Source: Dastarcus helophoroides (Eukaryota; Arthropoda; Insecta; Coleoptera; Bothrideridae). Taken from it: a DNA stretch of 64,000 nucleotides. The notes under the pieces were generated by a model. That model was not told the DNA's origin, searched no databases, and worked only from the letters and a program-made list of their open reading frames with translations. Below are positions 1-13,672 of the stretch, in pieces. The translations under genes and the position numbers were made by a program. Numbering within the stretch: the stretch's first letter is position 1; every line of letters begins with the position of its first letter. The stretch is taken from NCBI GenBank assembly GCA_028583605.1, contig CM053327.1, positions 23,361,629-23,425,628 on the forward strand, read 5' to 3'.

Positions 1-1616
1 GTAGTAACGTAGTGTGGTGGTGGAGTTGGTTATGTGCCTCCAGATGATGGTATAATGTCGAACAAATAAAATATATCAGGTGTTGCTTTTACCATGTTGT
101 CACGTTTCTCACATTATACCTTAATTGAACAGTATTGTATATATACTTTTATACATTGACGCACTTTGCTATTTTGTCCTAATACCTTTAACAGTATGAT
201 ATACAGAGTGACAATTTGAGAAGTAGCAATCTGGAATATCTGTTAGATAAAAAACACCTGCAGGAAGATCTGAAATATATATCGGGCACTGGAGGTGAAA
301 TCAAAATGAGGTTACTTTTGACTCATCCCGCTTCGTCCCCCAAACTTTTTTTTTAAATACGAACCTAAGTTGTGGGGCACATCATTCGAAAACTCGTTGC
401 TTCCTACCTTCTTATAGCAAAATCCTAATTCATGTCATTAGGATTTTTTACTTTTAGTTATTTTGACTTTTACAATTAGACAAAAAAATCTGCCATAAAA
501 GTTTCAAATTTAATCGAGGAAAAAATATGTGTTTTTTAATTATCCTCCTCCCCTTCTCATCTTAGAGACTAACCACCACTCGTTGAGTAAAGAATATACG
601 AAGGAAATAACTGAATACCTTTTTTGGCGATTTTATAAATCTGAGGAGGGTAATTTGTTAGTAATACATATAATAAAGAGAGAATTTCTAACCGATGACT
701 GTTTGACTCATCAACGCAGAAGTAAGTAATTACGGAACTCTGAGGCCCCAAATTTGGACAGTGAGTTTGGAAAAAAACGGGCAGTTATGGGAATTGTCGA
801 CAGAAGTGGAAAGTTAAAACTATGATGTAACAGGTGTTTTTTTATTTTCAAATTGTAATATCAAAAACAAAAATTTCATAATTTCTACATTAAAATTATT
901 TCTAGTTTATATCTTTTATATTTGTATATGATCTAGTCTTTGATAGATTGAAACTATCCTTTGCATGCTTGACACAGTTCATTTTTCCTGATGTTGTTGA
1001 ATATGAAATAATGTAATTGTTCCGGAACTAACCCAAAATGTTTATATATTTTGATATCTACGAGGTACATACCTACAATTATATATTATTTACATCAAAC
1101 CCAAGTGATATGCGACTAATACTAGCTAGCTTTGATCCGGGTGTTATCCGAATCTTTCCATTTATCCATTGTGATAGTATTTTGTAGTTAAACATCTCAT
1201 TTTATAATAGCAAAATTATACCCTTTTATTTCATATCTTACAAAAAATTACTATGTCACAAAAGCACAAAATTTAAAACATTTAACTGTGTGTCATACCA
1301 CCAAAAAAATTACTGGTATGACGGCCGATGATGCAGTAATGCGAAACCTGGTCCGCTGTTAATAAATATTTAACGAAAACTTTGTGAAATTTTTAAATAT
1401 TGTTGCGTTTTTATCGTTAATAAAGTTTATTAGTTATGAATAAAATAATACCACTTACATACATAGAGCATAATATTCTGGCCAACCATTAATTTGGAGG
1501 ATCAAAATGATGCCGGTAACTAAAACTGATTATTTTTGTTCAATAAAATATGCTTTATCATCGTATTTTATAATTTTTTTTTACAACCGCACAAAATTCT
1601 ATTATTTATCAACATT
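1..1616. other. AT-rich non-coding DNA
   Basis: No open frame with coding character, no repeats longer than simple AT tracts, and no recognisable element. I see nothing to annotate. Confidence 0.6.
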
Positions 1617-1835
1617 GAGATTAAGAACAATACAAGTCCAAATTTGTTTTTTTTTGTGAATATAAAGAGAATGTATGATCTAATAAATTTAATTTTTCAT
1701 TTAAAGGGTGCTTGAAGTGATAGACTAAAACTTCTCTGTACATACCAAACCTGTAAGAAGCATAAGAAACAAAATAAACATGTTTTTCCATTTTCCAAAA
1801 TTCAAACATTTGGCCATTGTATTGTTCTTAATCTC
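1617..1835. mobile_element. 219-bp MITE-like element with 19-bp perfect inverted ends
   Basis: GAGATTAAGAACAATACAA at 1617-1635 is exactly complementary to 1817-1835. The interior has no coding capacity. No clear target-site duplication flanks it, so the class is unknown; size and structure fit a miniature inverted-repeat element. Confidence 0.55.
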
Positions 1836-3798
1836 ACCGGTTCAATTACATTTATTACCTAGCTTGCTTACGAGTTTTTCTTGATTTTTCGAAAATTATT
1901 GAACAGAAAAGTCTCGTATGTGGTATACTTAAAAAAGCCAATTGCACGATCTTTCAAATAAGGTATTGCTCAACCCCTTTTCCCATTTATGGTTTTACCA
2001 ACTCAAGGGTTGATGTAATTTAATTGAAAATTAGCTGAATAGATGTCCCCCTTGAAAATAAAATTGACGTGTTTTTGCCTAATTCCATATTTTATAAAAC
2101 AATTGAAATATTAAAGATGGTACGTTTCCAAATTGACACAGTGTATATTGTAGTGTAAATATTGTCCACCCGGGAGAAGCTGGGGCAGGTAGGTAGCTAG
2201 TACAAATTAAATTAGAACCCGTTATAAGAATAGGACAAACTAAGCGAAATCTAATAGGAATACGTAATTGACATAGGCTCACCTAAGAAAAATAAATACA
2301 AAAAGAAAAGAAAATTGCACATCTCGACTTTATCTTCTTCAAGATTCATTACTGTTCGAAGGTTTACATAATATAATAAGAAAAGAAAACCCAAGCATTC
2401 ATTTTATTAATTGAGACATGGACGTTATCATCTTTTATCTCTGGTTTACAATTCAAAACTGACAATATTAATTTTAAATGCCTTCTTGAATTATTATAAT
2501 TATTCAATGCTCATAGTATATTAGTCATTTGTCAGTATTGTAATAGTTCTTTACATGAACTTAATATATTTATGTGTGCATCATCTGATTTATCATATTT
2601 TGGAGCGATGTACTGAAATTATTTTCTTTCATCTATAATGACATATGTATGCAATATGTCGCTGCATAGATGTATTTCATATATAATTAACAGGCATTAT
2701 AGATATTCATAGAGACATGACTAGCACCTGAAATTAGTTACACTGAAATTACAGGGGAAACTGAAGCTACACACAGTATTTAAACTTGACCTCTGTAGGT
2801 GCTGCCCATAATAATATAACATATTATTTCTAAATCGTTTGAAGAATGAAAATAAATACACCTGAACTATGAAATCTTTTTCAGTGAAGTTGTAAACCTT
2901 TATTAAATTCCGCTTATTACAAATGTCCATGTATGATTTACCTTTATTTAGAAACCTACTGCAATAAAAATTAGTTTTTTATAAATATAATTTCTAGAAA
3001 ATCATACATGCTTTATTTTGTAGCTTATTAAACTATATTTCATTTCAAAGTCAATATTTTCGATTTAAAATTTCAGTAATATTACCTTATAGCGAACCAG
3101 GCTATTGCCAACATTTCCTTATAGTGAATGAATCTGTAAGGTATATGGACTAAAGCACGTGTATGTTAATTTTTTTGCAAATAATGAACCCATTTGTAAC
3201 ATACTTTTGGTTTTGGTTATAGTCAACAATATCTAGTATAAATCAGAAAAGTGTTCGGTTATAACGAACCCAAATTTATTTTGTCAAGTCATGTGTTTGT
3301 GTCGAAAGGAAGAAAACACGTAAGTCTATTAGTTGACATAGAAAATACAGAGAAAATGGTCAAAGTCAAAAGATTTTAACAAAGTATGAAATTTGTGTTA
3401 TGATAAAAAAGGGCTTTTCAAATTTGCGAAATTCAATATGGCGCCAAAAGAAAAAAATGAAATTTGTTGTGAAGGGAATGTTGAATGGAAAAACAAATTA
3501 AAAGTAAATAGCATTTTTGAATTGTGCATTAAAAGAGCTTTAATAACGTATTTGTGATAAACTTCTGCCACTAATAGTTTTCGAAAAATATGCAAAAGAA
3601 CAAATGCATTTGATTAAATTTTTGTAATGACTCAAAAAATTATTAATTTTAATTCAGATCTCTTCTTCGCAGAGTTTCTCACTAAAATATACAACTTTGT
3701 TTTAGTTTAAACTACATGCTAACTCTTCAAATAAAAGAGAGATTCCACAGTGGTGATGGGGTAATATACAGATAGCCTGTATATTATTAAAAACACAG
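1836..3798. other. AT-rich non-coding DNA
   Basis: Only short open frames with AT-driven composition. No domain, RNA gene or repeat structure is recognisable. Confidence 0.55.
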
Positions 3799-4904
3799 AT
3801 GATGGATTCCCTTCGTGCAAAAAATTCCGGACGTAAACTACCCTCCCGTTCGGATGTCCGGGTGGAGGGTGTACGAGGGAATCCAAAATCGACCGAAAAT
3901 TTTAATGTACCACGAGCCAAGTTTCTTTCAAACAATTTATTCAAAGTTCAATTCTGTAACATTCGGGGTATAAACTTAAATCTAAACTCGGTTCATCAAC
4001 ACCTTCAAAATGAAAGACCACATGTGCTGTCTCTGACAGAAACCCAAGTCTCCCCATCCATTAATACAGTCCATTTGCTTTGCCTTAACTACGACTTGCA
4101 CACAAAATTTAGACACAAGAGGGGAATTTGTGCTTTTACGTCAAGCGACCTGTCCTGTCAACGAGAAGAAGCACTGGTTTCTGCTGATCATGATGTGATT
4201 TGGCTGAAAATCTGCTCCAAAAGCGAAGAAATATTTATTTGTTCCCTTTATGTGTCTCCAAACGATCCCTTATACAGACAGCTCTTCTCTTATCTCTTCG
4301 TAACCTTTGACCGCCTACAGACGAATTATCCAAAAGCTGAGGTTGTCTTTCTCGGTGACTTCAACGTACACAACATCCCCTGGTTAAGGTTTTCTTCCCG
4401 AACTGACGACGCGGGAAGGGTGGCAGAGGCTTTCGCCATTACTTGTGGACTATCGCCATTAGTTGAGGAACCAACAAGAATTCCTGATGTAGATACCCAT
4501 CAACCTAATCTACTCGACCTTTTCCTTACAATTCACCAAATTCGTATAAAATCTCTGTGACATCACCACTTGGAAATTCGGATCACAAGCTTGTAGCAGC
4601 CTCTCGCTCGCTTCATATACCATCTCCTTCCCAGACGCAGTACCGTAGGGTTTGGCACTTTACCTCTGCAAACTGGGAAGAATTAAGAGACTTCTGTGCA
4701 TCTTTCCCATGGAAGGAAGTCTGTTTTGACTCAGACAACCCTTCCTTAATCGCTGAATCCATCACGGAAACTATCCTGATTGGTATGGAATGCTCAATTC
4801 CCCACTCCCAAAAGAAGTCTGCCTCCAGTAAATCTTGGTTCAGTAAAAAATGTGCTCGGGCTGTTTCCTGCAAAAATCGCGCTTATCGTCGTTGGATGAA
4901 ATAA
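3799..4904 (+). pseudogene. LINE endonuclease (exonuclease-endonuclease-phosphatase fold), broken
   Basis: The first frame, to a TGA at 4558, reads VQFCNIRGINLNLNSVHQHL, HVLSLTETQ, VFLGDFNVHNIPWL and EEPTRIPDVDTHQPNLLDLF; a +2 shift continues as SPLGNSDHKLVAAS. These are the Asn, Glu, Asp-Asn and Asp-His boxes of APE-type LINE endonucleases, which nick the target site before reverse transcription. The break at 4557 and later stops show it is not functional. Confidence 0.85.
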
Positions 4905-5176
4905 TCCCTCAGTCGAGACTCGGACCATATTTGTAGATGCAGGAAATTCTTGTAAACAGGTTATTGACGAGGGAAAAGGTGATTTCGATCGTAAAATGCG
5001 CCAGAGGCTAATTAACTGTCCGAACGGTTCCAGGTCCTTTAGAGGATTTGCACGTAGACTGGAAAGAATTTTACATCTTCAAATTTTCCACCTTTACTCG
5101 ATGAAAATAGCAATATTTCTACTACCTGCAAGAAAAAGGCTGACATGTTAGCCTTAATGTTCGCTAAATTCCAATC

Positions 5177-5881
5177 TTGATTCTCGAAACGCAGAACCTC
5201 CTATTCTTCCTAAGGTTGGTACTTCGATGTCTGAAGTGGTTCAGGAAGATTCTCCTTGAACTCGACACCTCGAAAGTTTCTGGCCTTGATGGTATTCCCG
5301 CTATTGTTCTTAAGAAGTGCCCCCCAGAGTTGACTCCTGTCCCAAGCAAATTATTCACACTCTCTTACAACAAAGGTGTATTCCCTAACATCTGGAAATC
5401 TGCTAGAGTGCAGCCTCTCCCTAAAAAGGGAAAAATGAATCTGGCTAACAACTATCGCCTTATATCTTTGTTACCCGTTATATCTAAACTGATGGAAACG
5501 GTTATCAACATCGAGATTCTCATATTTCTGGAGGAAAATAGAATCATCTCCGCCAGGCAATACGGTTTTAGACAACAACGTTCCACTGGCGATCTACTGG
5601 CATATGTTACTCATATCTGTAACTCAGCTATGGAAAAACATGGTGAGGCTAGGATTGTGACATTGGATATCTCAAAGGCTTTCGACAGAGTCTGGCACCG
5701 ATCTCTTCTCGCCAAATTAAAATCTTATGGTCTTCCTCCTGGACTCTGTCATTTGATATCCAATTTTGTCGCTGACAGATCTCTTCAAGTCGTAGTCGAT
5801 GACATCTCATCCGAGACATTTGCGATTAACGCAGGAGTGCCTCAGAGGTTCTGTCTTCTACTCTATTTCTGTTACACATAA
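5177..5881 (+). pseudogene. LINE reverse transcriptase, fingers and palm, frame broken before YADD
   Basis: Conserved RT boxes appear in order: SGLDGIPAIVLKKCPPELT, ANNYRLISLLPVISKLMETV, QYGFRQQRSTGDLL, VTLDISKAFDRVWH and FAINAGVPQ. After GVPQ the frame shifts, and the expected SVLS..LFLLHINDLL plus the catalytic YADD (5920-5931) continue in another frame. In the family this enzyme copies the element RNA into the nicked chromosome. Confidence 0.87.
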
Positions 5882-6163
5882 ACGATCTCTTAGCTTCAAC
5901 TTCCAATCCTATATACAGCTACGCAGATGATAGTAACCTTGTGTCATCTTTTTTCTCCGACAAACCATTATCTATCGCTGCTTCAGATCGACTAAGGGAA
6001 CAGCAGATACAGACGATTAATCGGGATCTCGAGATTATTCTGGAATAGAGTAAGAACAATTTGGTCGACTTAAACGCTTTAAAAACTCAGGCCGCGGTTT
6101 TCTCTAAGAAAATATCAAGGGATAATGCAACAAATATACTAATGGACTGGTAAAATCCTTTCG

Positions 6164-6785
6164 ATGGGATCTAATATATCTATCCTAGGAGTGAATGCGA
6201 GCACTAACCTCTCTTGGGACGATCATGTGTGCGCCATCGCCAAATCCGCCTCTCAGAAGCTAGGCTTTCTTTTTAGAGCTAAAAAGTACTTCACATCTCA
6301 TCAGCTATTAACACTATACAAAGCTCAAGTTAGGCCAACACTAGAATACTGTTCTCATGTTTGGAAGTTCAGTCCCAAAACACACTTTAGCTATCTTGGA
6401 TTCAATTCAAAGAAGAGCGATTCGCCTAATTGATGACGAGAGTCTGACCGATTCTCTCGAAATACTAGAGCACAGGCGTATGGTTGGTGACTTGTCTCTT
6501 TTCTATAAGTACTATCATGGAAGATGCTCGGAAGAACTAATAGGATTGATCCCCCCAAGGGCAAGATTCTTGAGGCGTACCACACAGTCGGAGACAGCAA
6601 ATTCCTGTGCGGTCGAGCTTGACACAATGAGGACTTCTGTCTACGGAGACTCTTTTTTTCTATAGAACTTCCAAGTTATGGAACTTGTTACCGAAAGTAA
6701 TTTTCCCCAAAAATTATAATCTATCCTTGTTTAAAAAGGCGGTTCATCGCCATCTACCCTTGTTTCCACATCCTACTCGCAGTGC
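6164..6785 (+). pseudogene. LINE C-terminal tail, frameshifted
   Basis: SILGVNASTNLSWDDHVCAI and TLYKAQVRPTLEYCSHVW lie in one frame, then LDSIQRRAIRLIDDESLTDS and LSLFYKYYHGRCSEELIGLI in another, then a further frame with SKLWNLLP and HRHLPLFPHPTRSAL near the end. This layout is usual downstream of RT in Jockey/CR1-like elements. The frame changes show decay. Confidence 0.8.
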
Positions 6786-7321
6786 TTTGAAAGCATAATG
6801 GGGTTACCCTTTGCGAGTGGATTAAACTTAAAAAAAAGCTTACAAATCAAAAAGCAAATGGATATCTTATCTTCTTTAGGCACGATAATAAAAACTGATT
6901 ATCTGACTAACCAAACTAGAACTTATCACAAAAAGGTGAGATCAAAGTATAATCACTTTTATTTTCTTATATCAGAAATTCCTATTGCTTTGCTGAGTGC
7001 TGTTGACCAACAAAACCATCTCAAGCCAGAGATTTGTGAAATTTCAGTCACATGACACAACTTTCAACCTTTTGAGTATTGCACGGAAAGAAAACGATAG
7101 ATATTAACTCCTTAGTAACTAAACTTGTGATTTGATTATTAATGTTAAAATTTTAGACTGAAGAAACTCTTGCATGGACTCTGTGATACTTTTGGTAGAT
7201 CTTGAGGCAAAGGTGTATTATACTGGTCCTAAAGTAGAAAGGTCCACTTAAAAAATACGTTTACATCGGTGTTTTACTTGATATAATATATGAAAATTCT
7301 ACATTCATGTTGTTTTAACAT

Positions 7322-7900
7322 TAGGTTTGTTCCAACCGAACATTTCTGATTAGTTTCCGAATAATTCATGAACTAGTTCGTACGCATGCGTGAATTCCGT
7401 ATTACACTTCGACTGGTTTGGGATTGTACACGTTGGAACGCACTTTGGGATTTCTCGGAAAACCCCTGGTCTTCGCCGTCTGTCTCAATCGAAAGCGATG
7501 AAAATAAATCTTCATCACATATAAATCCGTCTACGAAATTCATTTTTATTATTTTTGAGCAAATATAGTGGATGAAAAATAGAATTCAGAACTTAACAAC
7601 ACAATTTACATTTGCTCCGACAAGATCAAAACATCTAACAATCGTATTGACAAATACCAGCTGAGAAATTAGATACCGATTATCGATTACTTATTGCGCA
7701 TGTTCCCAACTGCCAGTACAAGCTCTCGGCTGCTGACTGTTCTGACTGATCACAAATCAATTCACGAACTAGTCAGAGCACTGTTGGAACACCGGACTGC
7801 CAGTTGGGTTGGAGTTTGCACTTGGATGGAACGGTAAATTTTGAATGGACATGCGCCGGACGGTTGCAAACTAGTTTGATGTTCGGTTGGAACAAACCTA
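7322..7900. mobile_element. 579-bp MITE, copy 1 of a tandem pair
   Basis: It begins TAGGTTTGTTCCAACCGAAC and ends with the reverse complement, a perfect terminal inverted repeat of about 22 bp. If the outer TA is counted as target, it resembles a Tc1/mariner-type TA duplication. No transposase frame is present. The subterminal motif GTTGGAAC recurs several times inside. Confidence 0.8.
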
Positions 7901-7921
7901 TTGAATACTTCTAGCTTACAT

Positions 7922-8500
7922 TAGGTTTGTTCCAACCGAACATTTCTGATTAGTTTCCGACTAATTCATGAACTAGTTCGTACGCATGCGTGCATTCCGT
8001 ATTACACTCCGACTGGTTTGGGATTGTACACGTTGGAACGCACTTTGGGATTTCTCGGAAAACCCCTGGTCTTCGCCGTCTGTCTCAATCGAAAGCGATG
8101 AAAATAAATCTTCATCACATATAAATCCCTCTACGAAATTAATTTTTATTATTTTTGAGTAAATATAGTGGATGAAAAATAGAATTCAGAACTTAACAAC
8201 ACAATTTACATTTGCTCCGACAAGATCAAAACATCTAACAATCGTATTGACAAATAACAGCTGAGAAATTAGATACCGCTTATCGATTACTTATTGCGCA
8301 TGTTCCCAACTGCCAGTACAAGCTCTCGGCTGCTAACTGTTCTGACTGATAACAAATCAATTCACGAACTAGTCAGAGCACTGTTGGAACACCGGACTGC
8401 CAGTTGGGTTGGTGTTTGCACTTGGTTGGAACGGTAAATTTTGAATGCACATGCGCCGGACGGTTGCAAACTAGTTTGATGTTCGGTTGGAACAAACCTA
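7922..8500. mobile_element. 579-bp MITE, copy 2 of a tandem pair
   Basis: Same length and ends as the copy at 7322-7900, same orientation, differing at only a small number of positions. The two are separated by 21 bp, so start points are exactly 600 bp apart. Each copy is preceded by ACAT. Confidence 0.8.
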
Positions 8501-10834
8501 TTACTTCATGGGCTCGCAAGATATATGATAACTGAATCGTAAACTACAGACTAAAAATGAACTCTTGAAAATAAAACACTAATATTTTAAAAGAGAGATT
8601 TTATTTCTAGTGTATATTTTTCACAACAAACAACAAACCGCTCGAAATTGTTATTAATACTTTAATAATTATCCTACTACTTGAACTAGCTGCGAATTTT
8701 GAAAATACCAAAGGCTCATATGGTTGCAGAAAGAATAGAAATTATCTCTGGAATAGCAACCGGCAATGATAAAATTAAATAACGATATCAAACTGAGGTG
8801 AAAAAATAGCGTAGCACCGCTCACTCTAATTAACCGTGGATTAAAAATTCAGAATACGGGAGCGACGCACTTTTGGTATTGTGTAAAAAGAGGGGACACT
8901 TGCGTGTCGCGACACACTGGTTGGGAAATACTGCTTTAAAGCATTATAAGATACATACATCTGCAATATCTGCATACATGTATTGTATATACATTTTTAT
9001 TTTTAAATGGCATCTTAGAGCAAAATGTTTGATTCGATGCGACGCGATGATTTCGTCATAATGCCCACACGAAGGTTTATTTTTACTTGTTCGGTAAAAA
9101 TATAACGATCATTCATTTTAACTCAGATTGACATAATAACAAATTGAATAAATACAAGGGCTAGTTGAAATATTATCGTATATTTACGTAACTGAATTAA
9201 GTATTTGTTAACTTTATATATTAGTTTGTAATGAATTAATTTAGTTCCCTTGAAATTAATCTATAACCCATAAGCTGTATGAACTTTGAAATTTCGATTT
9301 TAATTTGGAAATTTTAAACTAGACAAGACACAATTAGAGTAAAAAATTGAGCTCAGTGTTGAAATTTTGAGGTTTTGATTTCTAAGGTTGCCATACGTCC
9401 CGTATGGAACTGTCACCGTATTCCGTGGCTCTACGTATTTCTGTCCGATATTTTTTTGGTCCCTTATTTTCGAAATTTAGTGGCGAAGAGCATTTATAAC
9501 AGCGGTATTAAAATGTTGATTACAATAAATAATAATAATTGAAATAAAATTATTTATTACAAAAAAAAGGTGGTAAAATATTTTGTGCCAAAACATTTGA
9601 GGTGTAAGTTATATCTTCAAAATTAGGACTTATACTGCCATCACCACTGTTCTGTGCACCATACTTTTATAAGAGGTGGATGTACTACAAAATACAGATC
9701 AGGAAGGTTGAACACTGTCCGTAGGGAGAATATAATGGGGGATTTAACATAGAGAGCATATCGGTGGGATACATGGGCATTCTCCTACATCAACCGAACC
9801 TATTGAACGAAGAGCAGAAGGATACCGATACGAGATATTCCGCAAAAGACAATCAGTGCCTGACATTTTTGCTGAAAATGTAGTTCTTTTGTTTAATATT
9901 ATTTTCCTTAAAAAAATATCACATAAACGATGCGTATAATCTATTAATAACTAATAACCATAATACACGAATGATTTAATGTTATACCCACCAATGACAT
10001 TAATGGAACTTTTTTCCTACTATTAACAAGGTCATCCCGCGCAAAAAGGAAATTTTGATCATTATTGGCTTCCAGGAGCCTTTGTTTTCCATTTAAATTC
10101 GAGAGGTTAAAATAATTTAACAATCCCATTGTCAAAGTCTCATAAAATAAGTCATTAATTACCTCCAGTAGTTAAACAGTTTAAGTGCGGTGAAAAATAA
10201 AATTCGATTTATGAGGTCGTTAAAGGCTGACAATTATTAAAAACGTTCCTTAAAGTTACAAATAATCTTATATTTTCTATTAGAACACTTAATTTAGCCT
10301 ATTACGACCGAAAGACCTAGACTGCAGCTCAGTAACATAGGTGCATTAAAACTGCAACAAAAGCTCCGGTTTGGTTCGTATCTGTATCGGTAATGTTGAC
10401 AATAAATGCGGCAACGCAGCATAATACATGATTCACTTCATTCTCTGTCTATTACCCATGGGCGTACTTGCCTCTGCTACTTGTGCTTTTGATTATTTTT
10501 GTTCATTGTTCACAATGTGTTAAGGAAACTAATATTACTACTGCAACTGAAAGCTGCATAAATCGAACACTGAAAATATAAATAAACATACGTGATGTCT
10601 AAGAAGTTTATTTACATTTAAAGCCTTTAACCTGCAATTGATCTGTAGTTATTGTAGTAAATCGGTTATTCTTTAAAAATCAAAATAAATACTGCTGCTT
10701 ATAATAATCTCCTTAAAATTATTATAATCGTAACATTTAACCGATTTCGATCTAAATCAATTTTATAAATCTAAATGATTAAAATTTAAGCTCATGGAAT
10801 AACTGTCACGACACATTCACATTTATCATTGGCA
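8501..10834. other. Intergenic DNA with a possible hAT terminus
   Basis: No gene. A fragment at about 8870-8930 (GACACACTGGTTGGGAAATA) looks like one end of a hAT-type element, without a partner. A GC-richer patch near 9385-9470 could also be transposon-derived but lacks a matching end. Confidence 0.4.
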
Positions 10835-11163
10835 TTGGCTTAGCTAGAATTTTCTGTGGAGGGGGAGGGGGGCAATTTAGGGTTGTCTTCAATTCAATTT
10901 GTTTTACTTGTATACTACCGAAATAATTTTTGCCGACCAAAAAAAAAGGTCCTCACAAAGGGTGGACAATGAGCTTTCCATGATGGGCATTTCTTACCCT
11001 GGTCCCCTCCCTAGTTACGTCAATGACATTTATTACAGTAAATATGAACATAACAATTTAGATTACCTACCGATGCGTAAATAAAGAAGATAATAAATTA
11101 ACGATTAATAACGCTATGTGTAGTGCAAGTTAAAAGTCCCTCCCCCCTTATCTAGCTTAGTGT
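10835..11163. mobile_element. Possible MITE with imperfect inverted ends
   Basis: TTGGCTTAGCTAGA (10835-10848) faces TCTAGCTTAGTGT (11151-11163), and each arm also carries a G-rich or matching C-rich tract (GGGGGAGGGGGG near 10860, CCCTCCCCCCTTA near 11140). The interior is non-coding. No target duplication was found. Confidence 0.4.
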
Positions 11164-13672
11164 AATTTGTAGATGCATAGTAAATTTTATAAAATTATTA
11201 GTATATAATAGAAATATTAGTATAAGTAGTAAAAGATTATTTACTTGGAAACAATATTTAAAATATTCCTCATAATTAAGAATGAGGTAAAATAAACAGA
11301 GTGGGGATGTTAACCAAAATAAATTCAATAAAAGTGAACCAAAATTTGTATCCTAAACAGGTCGATTTTTCTTTAGTTTGCTATTTCACTGTTTGTTTTG
11401 ACTTTTCCTCTATATAGGGGGATTAACACTAACTTCCAACAATTTTTTTCATGTGGAATGGTATGTTTCGTAACCCTCTGTTCAAAAGATCGTCTGAAGA
11501 GGGTTACAGCTCACCATCCGATGGGTGGGGTCATTTGAAAAAGAGTGCGAAGTTATTCCTCTTTTCTGTACGAAGAAAAATATAAAAACTAACATAAAAT
11601 TTGTCAAACTTAAACAAAATTCTACCTTTTTGAGAAATTTTACAATTTTGGTTCTGTTTTCTAGCATTTATTCCAGTTAAGATTACCATCATATCTAATA
11701 GGTACTATAACTCCATCTCTGAGTGTCCCGATCAGTATTTCTGCTACTTTTTTATTGTTATCCTCTTCCTCTGGTCATCCAAACATATAATTTCGGGTTC
11801 ATTATAACCATTCTCTTCTTCTACCACAATTGATTTTAAAGTATCAAGAACCTCAGGAGCATGTTTTTTTTTTTCATCAAAACCAGCACCAACCGTTCTT
11901 TCAATGGCAGAAAATTCTCTTTAACAGTTCGTCCGGTGCTGGTGGTTAGGAGCTCCCCTAGTGGCGGACACTTAGGGTAGTACTGTCGGTTTTAGAATTA
12001 CAGTTCAGAATTTCATGAAACTGGACAAATTGATCGATTATAATAAGATAATGATCCAGTTAAATATTTGAAGAGCTACAGAGAACCAGTAAAAAGTTGC
12101 TGACACTTAAAATTTCACGCTCCTAAGTCTTATGAGAAACCATAGATTTTATCATATTTTACAAAAAGAACCGTTCAGATTTTAGTAAAAAGGAAGAAAA
12201 CGATGGGAAATAAAATATAAAACATTTCAGATACTTCCAAGTACAGTTTTAGCGCATTTTATAGAAGTAATTGGTGAATAAATATCAAACATTTATTTTT
12301 TATCCTACTTTTTCCGTAGATTAGATATGGTAACGTTGCTTTTATATGAATGAACGATTCGGCGAGCTTCCATATGAATCGCTATCGTTTACTTCTATTT
12401 TAAGGTTATGTGTTAATCTTTTCAGGATTGCCCGTTAATTATGTTGTCAGTTCAACTTACTGTAGCCAGATTTCTAATGTTTTTTAACTAACTCTTTTAT
12501 TTTTCCAATGAAATATTTCTTTATTATGACTGAATGATTCTGATGATAACACTATTCAGTCATAGAAGTTGCTCTTTTATTTCATTGCGACGTTTTCTAG
12601 TCTAAATACTACGTTAATCAAACGAGATAATGTATACTTTTGATGTGGTTTTGATTCAGGCAGTATGGACAGTACTACCTTAAGGTTTTCTTGAGATTAA
12701 TTAAAAAGTAATTTGAAATTATTTTACTGATTATTACATAATATTGTTAATAATATAGAAAAGCAAAGTAAATGAACAAAAATCTTAACATTTATATGTA
12801 ATTCGGGTTAAAATTTCAGTTAAACCTTGGTGTATAATTTGGTACGAATTTAAAGTGGCACCTAGCACCGGACCCACTAAAGCTAGAAAGTGTAAAGCCA
12901 GACAAATTTAAAATAAGCAGCAAGATCGAAAATATTAATTCTGAAATGTCAGTACAGACTTTATAAACCCAACCCTTACATCTAGAGCATTGAATTCAGC
13001 CTTCTTCAATGTCTTCTAACCAGACCACAGAAATTGTTTAGTTGGGTTCTATCAATGGTACAATTTTCTTCGAATTTAGACATTTCTGGCATATGTCTTA
13101 TTTCCACTGTTAAATTGTTTGTTTTATTTTCGTCTATGGATCTTTTAAACATCTTTCCTAAACGTTTTTTTTTTACTTTTTTTCATTTTCTTTTTCTTCT
13201 GCAGTCCTTTTACAGAGCAATGAAATGAAAATTTCACTTTTTTTACACTTTCTCTACTTTGCAGTTGAATATTTTTTGCATCTTCTGGTAACGAAGATAA
13301 TTTTAAGATAGTGGCCACAATGTCTGGAATAGTGCTTTTAGATGGCATAGGACTAGAGCTACTGAATAGCTGCGAAATGGCGTTGGTCAATGATTTAAGG
13401 GAGAAGGTAAAGGTTGACAAAATTTGTTGGTATTGTGAGAATTGAATTGAAGAAAATTGAAAAACAGCAGTCATTGAAAATCGTGGTAACTCGTTTTACC
13501 TTATGCGATTCTTTTCTCTGATATAGTAAGTCATTTTGTCACACAGAGCTCCTTTCAATATGATACCTTAACGAAATTTGTCGCAAACAATTTTTTTTGA
13601 CCTAACCTGAATTATCGTAGTTTTTTAATTTTCCTGATTCCAACTTCATTAATTTTTTGTACTCTGCAAGCA
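11164..13672. other. AT-rich intergenic DNA
   Basis: No gene, RNA gene or clear element. Open frames here are short and compositionally biased. Confidence 0.5.

Larger units (their letters stand above)
3799..6839 (+). mobile_element. Degenerate Jockey/CR1-like non-LTR retrotransposon (LINE)
   Basis: Remains of a single pol-type ORF in the order endonuclease, reverse transcriptase, C-terminal tail, broken by at least four frame changes and several stops. Motifs seen: NIRG and LTETQ (endonuclease), FLGDFN, SDH at about 4578-4586, SGLDGIPA, YGFR, LDISKAFDRVWH, GVPQ and YADD at 5920-5931. The tail contains LGVNASTNLSWDDH and LYKAQVRPTLEYCSHVW, typical of CR1/Jockey-group LINEs in arthropods. The A-rich run at about 6827-6838 may be the 3' end. 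The first ORF and 5' UTR are absent, so the copy is 5'-truncated and inactive. Confidence 0.88.

Noticed and set aside
3702..3944. Minus-strand 80-codon frame at the LINE start
   Set aside because: It overlaps LINE endonuclease coding sequence in the opposite sense and has no domain.
9385..9470. GTTGCCATACGTCCCGTATGG patch as a transposon end
   Set aside because: No matching inverted partner or target duplication was found nearby.
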